From the NCBI RefSeq assembly GCF_023698535.1, contig NZ_JALJCL010000009.1, forward strand, positions 114,685 to 178,684: DNA of 64,000 nt, given 5' to 3'. Numbering within the stretch: position 1 is the stretch's first letter; every line of letters begins with the position of its first letter. Made by a program: the position numbers and the translations under genes. Below, one piece after another: positions 51,718-60,239 of the stretch. The notes under the pieces were generated by a model that was given only the letters and a program-made list of their open reading frames with translations, ran no database searches and had not been told where the DNA came from. This stretch comes from Halorientalis regularis (GTDB lineage: Archaea > Halobacteriota > Halobacteria > Halobacteriales > Haloarculaceae).

Positions 51718-53559
51718 TTACTGGACCGCGATGGCGTTTTTCGCTTCGTCGAGCAACTGGTCGACGGTCTTGTCGGACGGCTCGTTCTCCAGCAACACGT
51801 CGATGGGCAGTGTCGGCGCGCCGTCGACGAGGTTCTCCAGCAGGACCAGCCGTTCGCGGGCGCGGGACATCCCGACGTAGAACACGCGTCGCTCGTTGTC
51901 CGTCAGCGTCGGGACCGGATCGGTGTGCTTGGTGAACTCCTCGACGCCCGCGACCTCGCGACCCTCCTGTTCGACGGTCGCGGCCATCTGCTCGACGACC
52001 TTCTCCGTGAGGTCGGTCGCCAGGAACACGTGATCGGCCTCGCGACCCTTCGCGGAGTGGATCGTCCCGACCCGCACCGCGTCGGTGGCCATCCCCTGAT
52101 ACTCGCCCGAGAAGTAGGCGTCGACCGACCGCTCCTGGAAGTTGGTGACCTTCCGGAGCATGTCCGCCGCCGACCGCGGATCGGGCATGAACGGCGCGTG
52201 GTCGCGCACGAAGTCTGGTTCGACCGTGATCTCGGCGAGGTCGTCGGTGTCGGCTTCTTCCTGGACCTCGTCGATGGCGTCGAAGAGGTCGTCGCGCTCA
52301 CCGGTGCCGAAGGCCGAATCCGCGAGCATGTCCGCCAGCCGCCGGGCCTGCAGGGCCGTGACGGGGTCGTCCTCGGCGAGTGCCTCGACCGCCCGGACGT
52401 ACTGAGTCAGCCGGTCGGTCCACATCCGCTGGTCGGTCAGACACTGGAAGGGGATCCCCTCACCGATGAACTCGTCGATGAACTGGAACATCTGGTACCG
52501 CGCCCGGAAGAGGATCATCGACGTACTCTCCTCGTCCTCTTCGAGCGTGGCCCGGACGTTCCGAACGAGATCGAGCATCGAGGGGCGGGGCGGGGCCTCG
52601 ACGCGGCCCCCCTCCTTGCGCGGTTCGAGGTCTTTCTCCTGGCGTTTCTCGATGTGGCTGATCTCCCTGTTGACGACGTTGAGGATCTTCGAGGGAAGCC
52701 GGTAGGAGTTGGGCAACACTTCGTCCTCGGTCACGTCCTCGTCCAGCAGGAGATCGGGGTCGGCACCCTGCCAGGCGTAGACGACCTGGTCGTCGTCACC
52801 CGCGATCAGGACCCGCTTCATGTGGGGTTTCCACTCCTCGTACACGTCGTACTGGAGGGTGGTGATGTCCTGAAACTCGTCGATCACCAGGTACTCGACG
52901 TTGGGCAGGAGCGAGCGCTGTTTGACGCGTTCGAGCATATCCGCGAAGCCGACGAGCCCGTTCTCGCCCTTGTAGGCGCGCCAGGCGCGGATGGCCTCGG
53001 GCACGTCGATCCGGTCGTCGTCGGACGGCCAGGTCGGCGTGTACTTGTTCCCCGTCTGTGAGTTGGGGTCCTCGTCCGGCGGGAGCCGTACCTCCTCGAC
53101 GTTCCACTTGAATGGTACGTCGTACCAGTCGGCCACGTCGCGCCGGGTACGCTGGAGCCACTGGCTGGTCGCGATGACTTTGTTGCCGATGGTCGTCGAG
53201 CGGGCGCTCCGGCGGCGCGCACCCTTGTTCTCGTCCTCGTACTCGATGCCGTACTCCTCGCAGAACTCCTCTTTGTCCGATTCGCCCACCACGTCCCCTC
53301 GCGAGAGGTTGAGGAGTTCGTAGGCCTTCGCGTGCATCGTACAGACGTTGCCACGGAGGGCCCGGGGCGTCGTGTCCAGTCGTTCTGCGAGGCGTTCGCG
53401 GATCTCCGCGGCCGCCGCGCGCGTGTACGAGACGACGAGAATGTCACGGACATCTGCCCCCTGCTCCTGTAACTGTTCGACCCGGTCCAGCAAGGCCGTG
53501 GTCTTCCCGCTCCCCGGCCCCCCGAACAGGCGGACCACTTCGGGCGTCGTGTCGGTCAT
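51718..53559 (-). CDS. UvrD/REP-type superfamily 1 DNA helicase
   Basis: A 613-residue SF1 helicase, 3'-5' type. Walker A GGPGSGKTTAL (residues about 13-23), motif with DEFQDI (Walker B), GDDDQVVYAWQGAD (motif III-like), then GTIHSAKGREADHVFLATDL and RVFYVGMSRARERLVLL. The UvrD order is complete. Possible roles in excision repair or replication restart. ATG 53559 (MTDTTPEVVRLF) fits the family. Confidence 0.93.
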   Translation of the reverse strand: MTDTTPEVVRLFGGPGSGKTTALLDRVEQLQEQGADVRDILVVSYTRAAAAEIRERLAERLDTTPRALRGNVCTMHAKAYELLNLSRGDVVGESDKEEFCEEYGIEYEDENKGARRRSARSTTIGNKVIATSQWLQRTRRDVADWYDVPFKWNVEEVRLPPDEDPNSQTGNKYTPTWPSDDDRIDVPEAIRAWRAYKGENGLVGFADMLERVKQRSLLPNVEYLVIDEFQDITTLQYDVYEEWKPHMKRVLIAGDDDQVVYAWQGADPDLLLDEDVTEDEVLPNSYRLPSKILNVVNREISHIEKRQEKDLEPRKEGGRVEAPPRPSMLDLVRNVRATLEEDEESTSMILFRARYQMFQFIDEFIGEGIPFQCLTDQRMWTDRLTQYVRAVEALAEDDPVTALQARRLADMLADSAFGTGERDDLFDAIDEVQEEADTDDLAEITVEPDFVRDHAPFMPDPRSAADMLRKVTNFQERSVDAYFSGEYQGMATDAVRVGTIHSAKGREADHVFLATDLTEKVVEQMAATVEQEGREVAGVEEFTKHTDPVPTLTDNERRVFYVGMSRARERLVLLENLVDGAPTLPIDVLLENEPSDKTVDQLLDEAKNAIAVQ

Positions 53560-53643
53560 TAGACCACTAATGAACCTACTCACTCATAAGCAACGTGGCT
53601 TCGATTCCGAACCGGCCGCACACGAATTTTCCTTCGTCGGTAG

Positions 53644-53946
53644 CTACCGGTACAGCGAGAGATAGAGCATGGCGAACCCGATGATGAAGGGGATCGTCTC
53701 GGTCATCTGGAGGAAGATGAACTGGAGCGAAGAGGTCCCGCCGCCGGCACCCAGTTGCGTGATGACGTTGGTGATCGCCACACCCATGCTGATGAACGCG
53801 AAGCCGATGAACGCCGACTGGAGTTTCTCGGACTGTTTCTTTCGGTACGCCTGAAAGCTGATCAGCGTGATCCCCAGCGTCAACCCGAACGTGATGAGCC
53901 GCAGCAGAATGAGAACGCCGCGTGCGATAGCTACGGTCTCGACCAT
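53644..53946 (-). CDS. Membrane protein (DUF7521-like)
   Basis: A 100-residue membrane protein with three hydrophobic segments (GVLILLRLITFGLTLGITLI, FIGFAFISMGVAITNVITQL, TIPFIIGFAMLYLSLYR). It is the downstream neighbour of a wHTH gene in the same direction. I recall a haloarchaeal membrane family of this plan next to HTH regulators (DUF7521) but did not verify it. Function unknown. Confidence 0.65.
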   Translation of the reverse strand: MVETVAIARGVLILLRLITFGLTLGITLISFQAYRKKQSEKLQSAFIGFAFISMGVAITNVITQLGAGGGTSSLQFIFLQMTETIPFIIGFAMLYLSLYR

Positions 53947-54044
53947 GGCCGCCACTGCTCACGCACTGGATATAAAGGTACGTCGGACAACTCGGGGCGG
54001 CAGGACGGTTCGTCCCGGACGACCGCGGCCCGTCGCGCGCTCGC

Positions 54045-54398
54045 CTACTCCGGATTCAACTCGTCCCAGAGCTGACTGAATCGGTCGGGGAGGTTCTCCT
54101 CGCGGTAGATCCGCACCCGGTACTCCCCCTCTTCCTCCAGCGAGATGACGGTGCTGTCGAAGTTCGACTCGTAGATCTTGTAGTGGTTGCCGTCGTCGGC
54201 CACCAGCGTCCGGTCTTTGACGAGGTCGTGTTCCTCGAGGATCTCGATTCGCCGGTACACGGTGGGCAGCGACAGGTCACACTCCTCGGCCAGTTCTTTG
54301 GCCGAGCGCGGCTCGATGCTGATCGCCGCGAGTATCTCCCGCGCGTTCTCGTCCCCGATCGTGTCGAGGACCTCCTCGATACTACGTTCCTCTGCCAC
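54045..54398 (-). CDS. Winged-helix transcriptional regulator (ArsR-like)
   Basis: A 117-residue winged-helix protein. The DNA-binding core reads NAREILAAISIEPRSAKELA, then CDLSLPTVYRRIEILEEHDL. Its start is GTG 54398, which lies about 26-32 nt downstream of TTTTTACA on the minus strand and is likely leaderless. It is 98 nt upstream of the DUF7521-like membrane gene and probably controls it. Effector unknown. Confidence 0.85.
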   Translation of the reverse strand: MAEERSIEEVLDTIGDENAREILAAISIEPRSAKELAEECDLSLPTVYRRIEILEEHDLVKDRTLVADDGNHYKIYESNFDSTVISLEEEGEYRVRIYREENLPDRFSQLWDELNPE

Positions 54399-54615
54399 TA
54401 TACCCTGTAGAGCCCACCAGTGTAAAAAGATATTGCGGGGAGTATCACCGATGAGAAAAACCAGTCGGCCAGCGGTGGTTCCCGGCCTGGAGGGGGTTCT
54501 TTCAGCGCATGAAAACACCTTTATATACCTATTTTCATTCGCGGAAACCGGGGGAGAGGCATTATATATCCGTGGTAGAGAGGGTTGGATGTGGATCGAG
54601 TCCAAGTGATTGCCA
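54399..54615. promoter_or_regulatory. Divergent promoter region between two regulator genes
   Basis: AT-rich DNA with TTTATATACC near 54521 and TTATATATCC near 54561 for the plus strand, and TTTTTACA near 54424 for the minus strand. The arms GAAAACACC and CCTATTTTC around the TTTATATA box share an outer GAAAA/TTTTC inverted repeat. The 217-bp spacer has no gene. Confidence 0.5.
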
Positions 54616-55104
54616 ATGTCCGGAGATAACGTGAGTACGAGTCCGCTGGTGAATACGTTGATACAAGAACTTTCGGCCGGTGACGACCTGGAGGCGGCGT
54701 CACCCGACGCCCCAGGCACCGGTCAAGAAGGCGACCCCGAACAGGTGTTGTCTTCGGTCATGGAACGGCTGGCAGTCGAGGAGTCGTTCGAATTCGACGA
54801 CGAGATCGTCAAACAGAACCTGGACGAGATCCTCATCGCGCTGATCGCGTTGCGGGATGGCACCCACGGGAAGGCGCTGATCGACGACCTGTCGCGGCTG
54901 TTCGACGCGCAGTTGAGCCCGGGAACAGTGTACCCACGACTCCACGATATCGAAGGCGACGACGTGTTGTCGATGCACGAGCTGGTCCGAACCAAGGAGT
55001 ACTCCGTCGCAGACGAGGACGCCGCCCGGTCGCAGATCGAGCAGGCGATGTACCACCATCTGGCACTGGGACTGTTCCTGCACGACTCGCTGGACGAGCT
55101 GTAG
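54616..55104 (+). CDS. PadR-type winged-helix regulator (RosR-like)
   Basis: A 162-residue protein. Residues 65-110 form a winged helix of PadR type: NLDEILIALIALRDGTHGK, DDLSRLFDAQLSPGTVYPRL. The N-terminal 60 residues are an acidic extension. The overall composition recalls the haloarchaeal oxidative stress regulator RosR, from memory only. The TATA-like box TTATATA lies about 50 nt upstream of ATG 54616; a TTG six nt upstream is possible. The target is unknown. Confidence 0.75.
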   Translation: MSGDNVSTSPLVNTLIQELSAGDDLEAASPDAPGTGQEGDPEQVLSSVMERLAVEESFEFDDEIVKQNLDEILIALIALRDGTHGKALIDDLSRLFDAQLSPGTVYPRLHDIEGDDVLSMHELVRTKEYSVADEDAARSQIEQAMYHHLALGLFLHDSLDEL

Positions 55105-55231
55105 CCGACCCCGTTTTACCCACCGACCGAGCAGGGCTCCTCACTCCTGCCGGACGCTCTCTCTCGAACGGTTTAGCGGGCTCTATCCTACCGAGCCGCC
55201 GAGAAGGATCTCTGCACGCCGCTCGCGGCCG

Positions 55232-55411
55232 TCAGTTGCCCGGTCCCCACCCGCACACCGAGCACTCTGTCGCCGCGGTGTCGTGGAGGCCACCGCACTC
55301 CGGGCACTGCTTTTTGTTGTAACTCTGGTCCCAACCGACCTGCTCCGTCTCGTGCCCGCGCTCCGTGAGGAACTGATCGAAGATCTCGTCGTCGCTCGGT
55401 GCTGACGCCAT
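55232..55411 (-). CDS. HVO_0416-family zinc-finger microprotein
   Basis: A 59-residue protein beginning MASAPSDDEIFDQFLTERGH and carrying CPECGG and CSVCGW pairs (zinc ribbon). The N-terminus matches the short haloarchaeal family that I recall as HVO_0416; this is not checked. ATG 55411 has a palindromic-looking AT patch TGATATGGTATACCACA just upstream. Function unknown. Confidence 0.75.
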   Translation of the reverse strand: MASAPSDDEIFDQFLTERGHETEQVGWDQSYNKKQCPECGGLHDTAATECSVCGWGPGN

Positions 55412-55516
55412 ACATGATATGGTATACCACACCACTATTTAGCTCTATTGGTCGGACACAAATCTCACCGGATCGGGACGATGGGCTTTAGCCCGCGCCG
55501 TGTCTACTGTCAGGCG

Positions 55517-55840
55517 ATGGTCGAGGAGCTTTCCCCGTCGCGGCTACAGGAGAAACTCGAAGACGGCGCGGACGTACAGGTCGTCGACACCCGTCCGCCC
55601 CGGCAGTACGCGGCCGGCCACATCCCCGGCGCGCTGAACGTCCCCTACGGACAGTTGGCCGGCCGGATCGACGAGGTCGACTGGAGCGACGAGGTCGTCA
55701 TGGTCTGTCAAGAGGGGATCAGCTCGGTCCAGGCCGGTCGGTTGCTCGAATCCTACGAAGGCATCGACGACGACGCCACCGTCGCCAGCCTCGCGGGCGG
55801 CTACGACGCCTGGGAGTCCGACCTCGAAACCGACGCCTAA
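55517..55840 (+). CDS. Rhodanese-like sulfurtransferase
   Basis: A 107-residue single rhodanese domain. Signatures: VDTRPPRQYAAGHIPGALNVP and the active-site loop with Cys64 in VCQEGISS. These enzymes move sulfane sulfur to acceptors. Single-domain type. Start ATG 55517 follows a GC-rich leader. Its stop overlaps the convergent gene (CTAA). Confidence 0.93.
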   Translation: MVEELSPSRLQEKLEDGADVQVVDTRPPRQYAAGHIPGALNVPYGQLAGRIDEVDWSDEVVMVCQEGISSVQAGRLLESYEGIDDDATVASLAGGYDAWESDLETDA

Positions 55841-56139
55841 CCGTCCTCGCGTCGCCGCTCGAAGACCTGCAGCTGAAGTTCCAGATCCTGGATCACGTCC
55901 TCCGAGACCAGCAGGTCGACCTCCATCCGTTCACCGACGTGGTCGCTGGCCTCGTCGGTGAACTCCCGGGCCCGCTCTGGCGGCATCGACAGCGGCAGGC
56001 GCACGTCGCCACGCATCCCGGCCAGTTGCGCGGTCAACAGCCCGACCACAGCGTCCGAAGAGACGCTCCCCTCCTCGGCGGCTGCGAGCAGTTCCGTCAA
56101 CTCCGCCCGAAACGCCTCGACATCGTCGATGGACTCCAT
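55837..56139 (-). CDS. Haloarchaeal protein of unknown function (100 aa)
   Basis: A 100-residue soluble, mainly helical acidic protein: FRAELTELLAAAEEGSVS, LLTAQLAGMRGDVRLPLSMP and EVDLLVSEDVIQDLELQLQV. No motif is recognised. ATG 56139 begins at MESIDDVEAF; upstream codons are not coding-like. Convergent with the rhodanese gene, sharing four nucleotides of their ends. Confidence 0.6.
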   Translation of the reverse strand: MESIDDVEAFRAELTELLAAAEEGSVSSDAVVGLLTAQLAGMRGDVRLPLSMPPERAREFTDEASDHVGERMEVDLLVSEDVIQDLELQLQVFERRREDG

Positions 56140-56224
56140 ACCTCGCGGTGGGAGCGCAACGAGCAAAACCGTGCCGCTCCGGGACAGGGACGGAATTAAC
56201 CCCCCACATCACGTCGGTCCGTCG

Positions 56225-56335
56225 ATGTCCCCGATAGGCGTGTTCGGCACACTCAAAGCGGTATTTTCGCCGGAGTACGAGGTCGTCCACTACCGGTGTG
56301 ACGATGGTGATCTCCACCCCGTCGAGCCGCCGTAG
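56225..56335 (+). CDS. Microprotein (36 aa)
   Basis: Short frame MSPIGVFGTLKAVFSPEYEV...DDGDLHPVEPP with GC-biased third positions. A GGAATTAACC stretch lies about 25-30 nt upstream. It is plausible as a small protein, but it has no homologue that I recognise. Confidence 0.4.
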   Translation: MSPIGVFGTLKAVFSPEYEVVHYRCDDGDLHPVEPP

Positions 56336-56421
56336 TTCGGGACGCGCTCACTGGAGGCAGAGAGGCGACGGCCGCGGTCGAGCCTGGCAACCGGCGTGGT
56401 ATTCCCGGCCGACGAGGCCGC

Positions 56422-56757
56422 TCACCCGCCGTACCCGCTACTGTCTTCCTCCTCACTGATGAGGAACCCACCGGTGAGCAGGAACGCCAGCACCGCGATG
56501 GTCCCGACCAGGAACCGGCCACCGGGCAGCGGGCCGAACAGGCCCATCTCGATGACGATTCCGAGAACGAGCATGGCAATCCCACCGACGCCGAGCGCCG
56601 TCGCCGGCTCCGACGGTGACAGCCCCGCCAGTGTCGATGGGAGGAATGCCGGCGTGTCCATCCCCCGAACGTCGACGATTACCTCCACGATCGACGCCAG
56701 AATCAGCGACACGATGGCCAGATCCAGTATCACGCGGGCGAAGAAACTCTCAACCAT
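56422..56757 (-). CDS. Three-helix membrane protein (111 aa)
   Basis: An 111-residue protein with hydrophobic segments FFARVILDLAIVSLILASIV, ALGVGGIAMLVLGIVIEMGL and FLVGTIAVLAFLLTGGFLI, and a short acidic C-terminus. ATG 56757 begins at MVESFFARVI. Family not recognised. Its promoter region borders the reductase gene. Confidence 0.65.
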   Translation of the reverse strand: MVESFFARVILDLAIVSLILASIVEVIVDVRGMDTPAFLPSTLAGLSPSEPATALGVGGIAMLVLGIVIEMGLFGPLPGGRFLVGTIAVLAFLLTGGFLISEEEDSSGYGG

Positions 56758-56971
56758 CCACCTCACCTCGTCGCTCACCGCACTTGTCGCCCCCGTCTGT
56801 CCGACTCTCACTGTAGGCGTATTCTTGCATCGTCGTTCCCCCAGTCTGCTTGTTACGAGTGTTTTACGTAATTATGAATGTTTGGATGCGAGGAAGGAAC
56901 ACACGTGCCAGTGGGTCACAGCCAATGGCAAACACTTGAGCCTGTGGCCCCACTACCGACGGTCGATACCC

Positions 56972-58243
56972 GTGTCGAACGCTGACCGACAACACGATCT
57001 CGTCGTGTGGGGTGCGACCGGCGTGGCTGGCCGCCTCGTCGCCGAGTACCTCACCGAACAGTACACACCCGACACCCTGTCGCTGGCGATCGGGGGTCGA
57101 AACGAGGACCGCCTGCAGGCCGTCGAGTCCGACCTCGTCGATAGGAACGACGAGTGGGGGTCGCTCCCCATCGTGATCGGCGACGCGACTGAACCGGAAA
57201 CCCTCCGCGAGATGGCCCGCGGGACCCGTGTCGTCTGTACGACCGTCGGCCCATACACGAAGTACGGCACCCCGCTGGTCGAGGCGTGTGTCGAGGCCGG
57301 GACCGAGTACTGCGACCTGACCGGCGAGGTGAACTGGACCAGAGAGATCGTCGACGAGTACCACGACGCGGCAGTCGACGCCGATACCCGGATCGTCCAC
57401 AGCTGTGGCTTCGACTCCGTCCCCGCCGACCTGGGCACCCTGCTCGCCCAGTCGTTCGCGATGGAGGAATTCGGAGCCCCCTGTAGCCGGGCCCGGATCT
57501 ACGTGGAATCCGGGAGCGGCGGCGTGAGCGGTGGCACGCTGGCCAGTGCGGCCGAACTGTTCGAGGCGGCGTCGAACGACCCCGAGGTCAGGAAGGTACT
57601 CGGGAACCCCTACTCGCTGGCCCCACCCGGCGAACGCGAGGGCGTCGATCCGGGCGAGCAGCGCCTCCCCCGCAAGGACCCACTTCGGTCGTCGTGGACG
57701 GCCCCGTCGCCGATGGCTCCGGTAAACGAACGCGTGGTTCGACGTAGCAACGCCCTCCTCGACTACCCCTGGGGACGGGGCTTCCGCTGTACCGAGGTCA
57801 TTCCGACCGGCCCCGGGCTCGGCGGTGCGGCGACTGCAGGCCTGATCTCGGGCGGCCTCGGGTTGTTCACGCTCGCGCTCTCGTTCGGCCCGACCCGCTC
57901 GGCGCTCAAGCGATTCGTGTTCCCCGACCCCGGTGAGGGCCCGAGCGAGGAACAGATGGAAGCGGGCCACTTCCGGGTCCGCGTGCGGGGCCAGGGGACC
58001 ACCGACGACGGTCCCTTCACCGTCGACGCCGTGGTCGGTACCGACCGCGACCCGGGCTACGGCGCGACCGCGCGCATGCTCGGCGAGTCCGCGATGTGTC
58101 TGGTCCAAGACGACACCGATTCGCCCCTGTCCGGCGGCGTCCTGACACCCGCGTCGGCCATCGGCGAACCGCTGGCCGAGCGACTGCAGACCGTCGGCTT
58201 CACCGCGAGCGCGAGTGTGGCGAACGAGGACGGGGAATCGTAG
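56972..58243 (+). CDS. Saccharopine-dehydrogenase-like oxidoreductase
   Basis: A 423-residue protein related to saccharopine dehydrogenases and mycobacterial trans-acting enoyl reductases. Rossmann motif GATGVAGRLVAEYL is at residues about 14-27; then IGGRNEDRLQAVESDL, and CGFDSVPADLG common to the group. The C-terminal region (residues 280-330) is hydrophobic. The start is GTG 56972 (VSNADRQHDL), since the family begins just before the Rossmann fold; a longer frame upstream is not homologous in feel. Substrate unknown; likely NAD(P)H-dependent lipid-related reduction. Confidence 0.85.
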   Translation: MSNADRQHDLVVWGATGVAGRLVAEYLTEQYTPDTLSLAIGGRNEDRLQAVESDLVDRNDEWGSLPIVIGDATEPETLREMARGTRVVCTTVGPYTKYGTPLVEACVEAGTEYCDLTGEVNWTREIVDEYHDAAVDADTRIVHSCGFDSVPADLGTLLAQSFAMEEFGAPCSRARIYVESGSGGVSGGTLASAAELFEAASNDPEVRKVLGNPYSLAPPGEREGVDPGEQRLPRKDPLRSSWTAPSPMAPVNERVVRRSNALLDYPWGRGFRCTEVIPTGPGLGGAATAGLISGGLGLFTLALSFGPTRSALKRFVFPDPGEGPSEEQMEAGHFRVRVRGQGTTDDGPFTVDAVVGTDRDPGYGATARMLGESAMCLVQDDTDSPLSGGVLTPASAIGEPLAERLQTVGFTASASVANEDGES

Positions 58244-58246
58244 TGT

Positions 58247-58287
58247 CGGCGAGGGATTTGAACCACGTCCGAGAACCTGCGGGCCGC
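58247..58287. repeat. Truncated tRNA-Arg 3'-end copy A (attachment-site-like)
   Basis: A 41-bp segment beginning CGGCGAGGGATTTGAAC, the antisense of the T-loop and acceptor end of the tRNA at 58461-58532, then a non-tRNA tail ending GAACCTGCGGGCCGC. It is identical to copy B at 58345-58385. Confidence 0.8.
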
Positions 58288-58344
58288 TTTCCACGATATT
58301 ACGCGAGGAGCGTCGGCGACGAGCGCTGTGAGTGAAAAGCGGGG

Positions 58345-58385
58345 CGGCGAGGGATTTGAACCACGTCCGAGAACCTGCGGGCCGC
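58345..58385. repeat. Truncated tRNA-Arg 3'-end copy B (attachment-site-like)
   Basis: The second 41-bp copy, 98 bp downstream of copy A. Its left flank adds GGG, so it shares 21 nt (GGGCGGCGAGGGATTTGAACC minus one end base) with the tRNA 3' end. The repeated tails after GAAC differ from the tRNA, so these are not tRNA genes. Confidence 0.8.
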
Positions 58386-58460
58386 GCAGAACCTCGGCCT
58401 CATTCAAGTCCTCGCTGCCGGTTCACTCGACCGCTCGCAGTGCTCACGGTCTCGTTGCAC

Positions 58461-58532
58461 GGGCGGCGAGGGATTTGAACCCCCGACCATCTGGTCCGGA
58501 ACCAGGCGTTCTGTCCGCTGAACTAGCCGCCC
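58461..58532 (-). tRNA. tRNA-Arg (anticodon CCG)
   Basis: 72-nt cloverleaf on the minus strand. Acceptor GGGCGGC/GCCGCCC pairs fully; D stem GTTC/GAAC; anticodon loop TTCCGGA gives anticodon CCG (codon CGG); T arm GGGGG-TTCAAAT-CCCTC. The anticodon stem has a terminal C-A mismatch (27-43), otherwise all canonical. No CCA is encoded. Two truncated copies of its 3' end lie downstream on the plus coordinate. Confidence 0.92.
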
Positions 58533-58583
58533 TCGAACAGTGCTACAGGAGGCGTCGGTATAACCGTTTTGAACCCCAGAGGA

Positions 58584-59165
58584 TCAGGGCTGTTCGCCGG
58601 TCTCCAGCGTGAACGAGTCCGTCGGGTAGGCCGTACAGGTCAGACAGTAGCCGTTGTCCATCTCTTCCTCGTTGAGCGTGTCGTTGTTGCTGTGTTCGAT
58701 GTACTCCTCGGCCGGCCCCTCCTCGATATGGCCGGCACAAGAGAGACACGAGCCCTCCCGGCAGGCGTAGGGTAGGTCCCAGCCCTCGTCCTCGCCCACG
58801 TCGAGGATGTTCTCGTTGTTCGCGATCTCGATCGTCTCGCCCTCCTTGGCAAACTCGATCTCGTAGGTCTCGACCTCGTCCTCAGGGATGGCGTCGGGAT
58901 CGAAGCCCTCCGCTTCCTCGGCCTCGCCGCCCTCTGCGAGTTCACCCTCCGAACCCCCGGCGACCGCGCCGGCCGCGACGCCGCCACCGCCGATGGAGCG
59001 GTTCATCGGCTCCGGGAACTCCGTCTCCGGGACCGACTCGGCCCGCTTTTCCAGAACCTCCTGGGAGATGTCCTCGTTGGCCTCCCAGCCGGTGCCCTTC
59101 GAGTAGTGAAGGGCGACCGCGACGAGCGTCAGAAACGCCCCGAGCAGGATGCCTGCGCTTACCAT
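58584..59165 (-). CDS. Membrane-anchored [2Fe-2S] ferredoxin
   Basis: A 193-residue protein. Residues 2-21 are a transmembrane anchor (VSAGILLGAFLTLVAVALHY), then an acidic linker, then a plant-type ferredoxin domain from about residue 95. Cluster ligands: C135, C140, C143 and C174 (CxxxxCxxC...C). It differs from the soluble haloarchaeal ferredoxin by the anchor and linker and probably serves a membrane-bound redox chain. Partner unknown. Confidence 0.93.
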   Translation of the reverse strand: MVSAGILLGAFLTLVAVALHYSKGTGWEANEDISQEVLEKRAESVPETEFPEPMNRSIGGGGVAAGAVAGGSEGELAEGGEAEEAEGFDPDAIPEDEVETYEIEFAKEGETIEIANNENILDVGEDEGWDLPYACREGSCLSCAGHIEEGPAEEYIEHSNNDTLNEEEMDNGYCLTCTAYPTDSFTLETGEQP

Positions 59166-59230
59166 ATCGCGGGCTACGGAATACGGGTTTATCTAAGTGA
59201 CGAACTCCGAGCCACCGCGAGCGAGACAGA

Positions 59231-60142
59231 CTACTCCTCGCGTCGCGCGACCTCGTGTCGACCGAACCCGTATCGTAGCCGGTTGGCCAGTCGCCGCGAG
59301 AACCGCCCCGGCTCCTCGTCGGTCGCGCGGGAGTCGAACCGCTCGCTGAGTGCTTGATAGATCAGCGGCACCGAAATTTCCTGTTCGAGCGCCTCCTGGA
59401 CCGTCCAGGTCCCGGTCGAACCGCCCGCGACGTGATCCGCGACCGTCCCGAGGTCGCTGCCCTCCTCGCGGAAGGCCTCCTCGCAGAGTTCCAGTAGCCA
59501 CGAACGGATCACCGCACCGTTGTTCCACGTGCGCGCGACGGCTTCCAGGTCGAGGTCGTAGCGACCGTTCGCCAGCAGTTCGAACCCCTCGCCGTAAGCC
59601 TGCATCAGCGCGTACTCCACTCCGTTGTGGACCATCTTCACGTAGTGGCCCGAGCCCGCCGGCCCCATCCGGTCGTGGCCGTCCGGCCCCGTCGCGACGG
59701 CGTCGAAGACCGGCACGAGTTCCTCGTAGGCCCACTCCGGGCCGCCGACCATCAGGGAGAAACCCAGTTCCGCGCCTGCGGGGCCACCGGAGGTACCACA
59801 GTCGAGGTAGGCCGCGTCGGTTGCCTCCGCGCGGCGCACGGAGTCTTTGAACTTGGAGTTCCCGCCGTCGACGACCACGTCGTCGCCGTCGAGGTGGGGC
59901 GCGAGTTCCTCCAGCGCGGCGTCGACGGGGTCGCCCGCGGGGACCATCAGCCAGATGCGCTTGTCCGCGCCCAGTCGCTGTGCGAGGTCGGGGATCGACT
60001 CCGCCGGGGTCGCGCCCGCGTCGGCCGCGTCCGCGACGGCTTCCTCGTCCACGTCGAAGGCAGTCACGTCGTGGCCCGCGTCCAGTACGCGGTCGACGAC
60101 GATCCGGCCCATCCGCCCGAGTCCGATAACGCCGAGTTCCAT
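59231..60142 (-). CDS. gnd: NAD+-type 6-phosphogluconate dehydrogenase
   Basis: A 303-residue decarboxylating 6-phosphogluconate dehydrogenase of the short type. Rossmann start ELGVIGLGRMGRIVV; substrate-binding GGNSKFKDS and GTSGGPAGAELGFSLMVGG; catalytic Lys in HYVKMVHNGVEY. The short length matches the NAD+-using archaeal/bacterial enzyme (GndA type). It supplies ribulose 5-phosphate. ATG 60142 starts MELGVIGLG. Confidence 0.93.
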   Translation of the reverse strand: MELGVIGLGRMGRIVVDRVLDAGHDVTAFDVDEEAVADAADAGATPAESIPDLAQRLGADKRIWLMVPAGDPVDAALEELAPHLDGDDVVVDGGNSKFKDSVRRAEATDAAYLDCGTSGGPAGAELGFSLMVGGPEWAYEELVPVFDAVATGPDGHDRMGPAGSGHYVKMVHNGVEYALMQAYGEGFELLANGRYDLDLEAVARTWNNGAVIRSWLLELCEEAFREEGSDLGTVADHVAGGSTGTWTVQEALEQEISVPLIYQALSERFDSRATDEEPGRFSRRLANRLRYGFGRHEVARREE

Positions 60143-60239
60143 ACCCCTGCTCTCCCCGCAGGCGAGGTATGGATTGTGGTTCTCCGCGAACCCGAACCGC
60201 TCTTTACCCGCGGGCGAGAGACACCGACAACGCAAACCA

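Noticed and set aside
58247..58385. Two extra tRNA-like ends as tRNA genes
   Set aside because: They lack the acceptor 5' strand, D arm and anticodon arm; only the 3' third is present.
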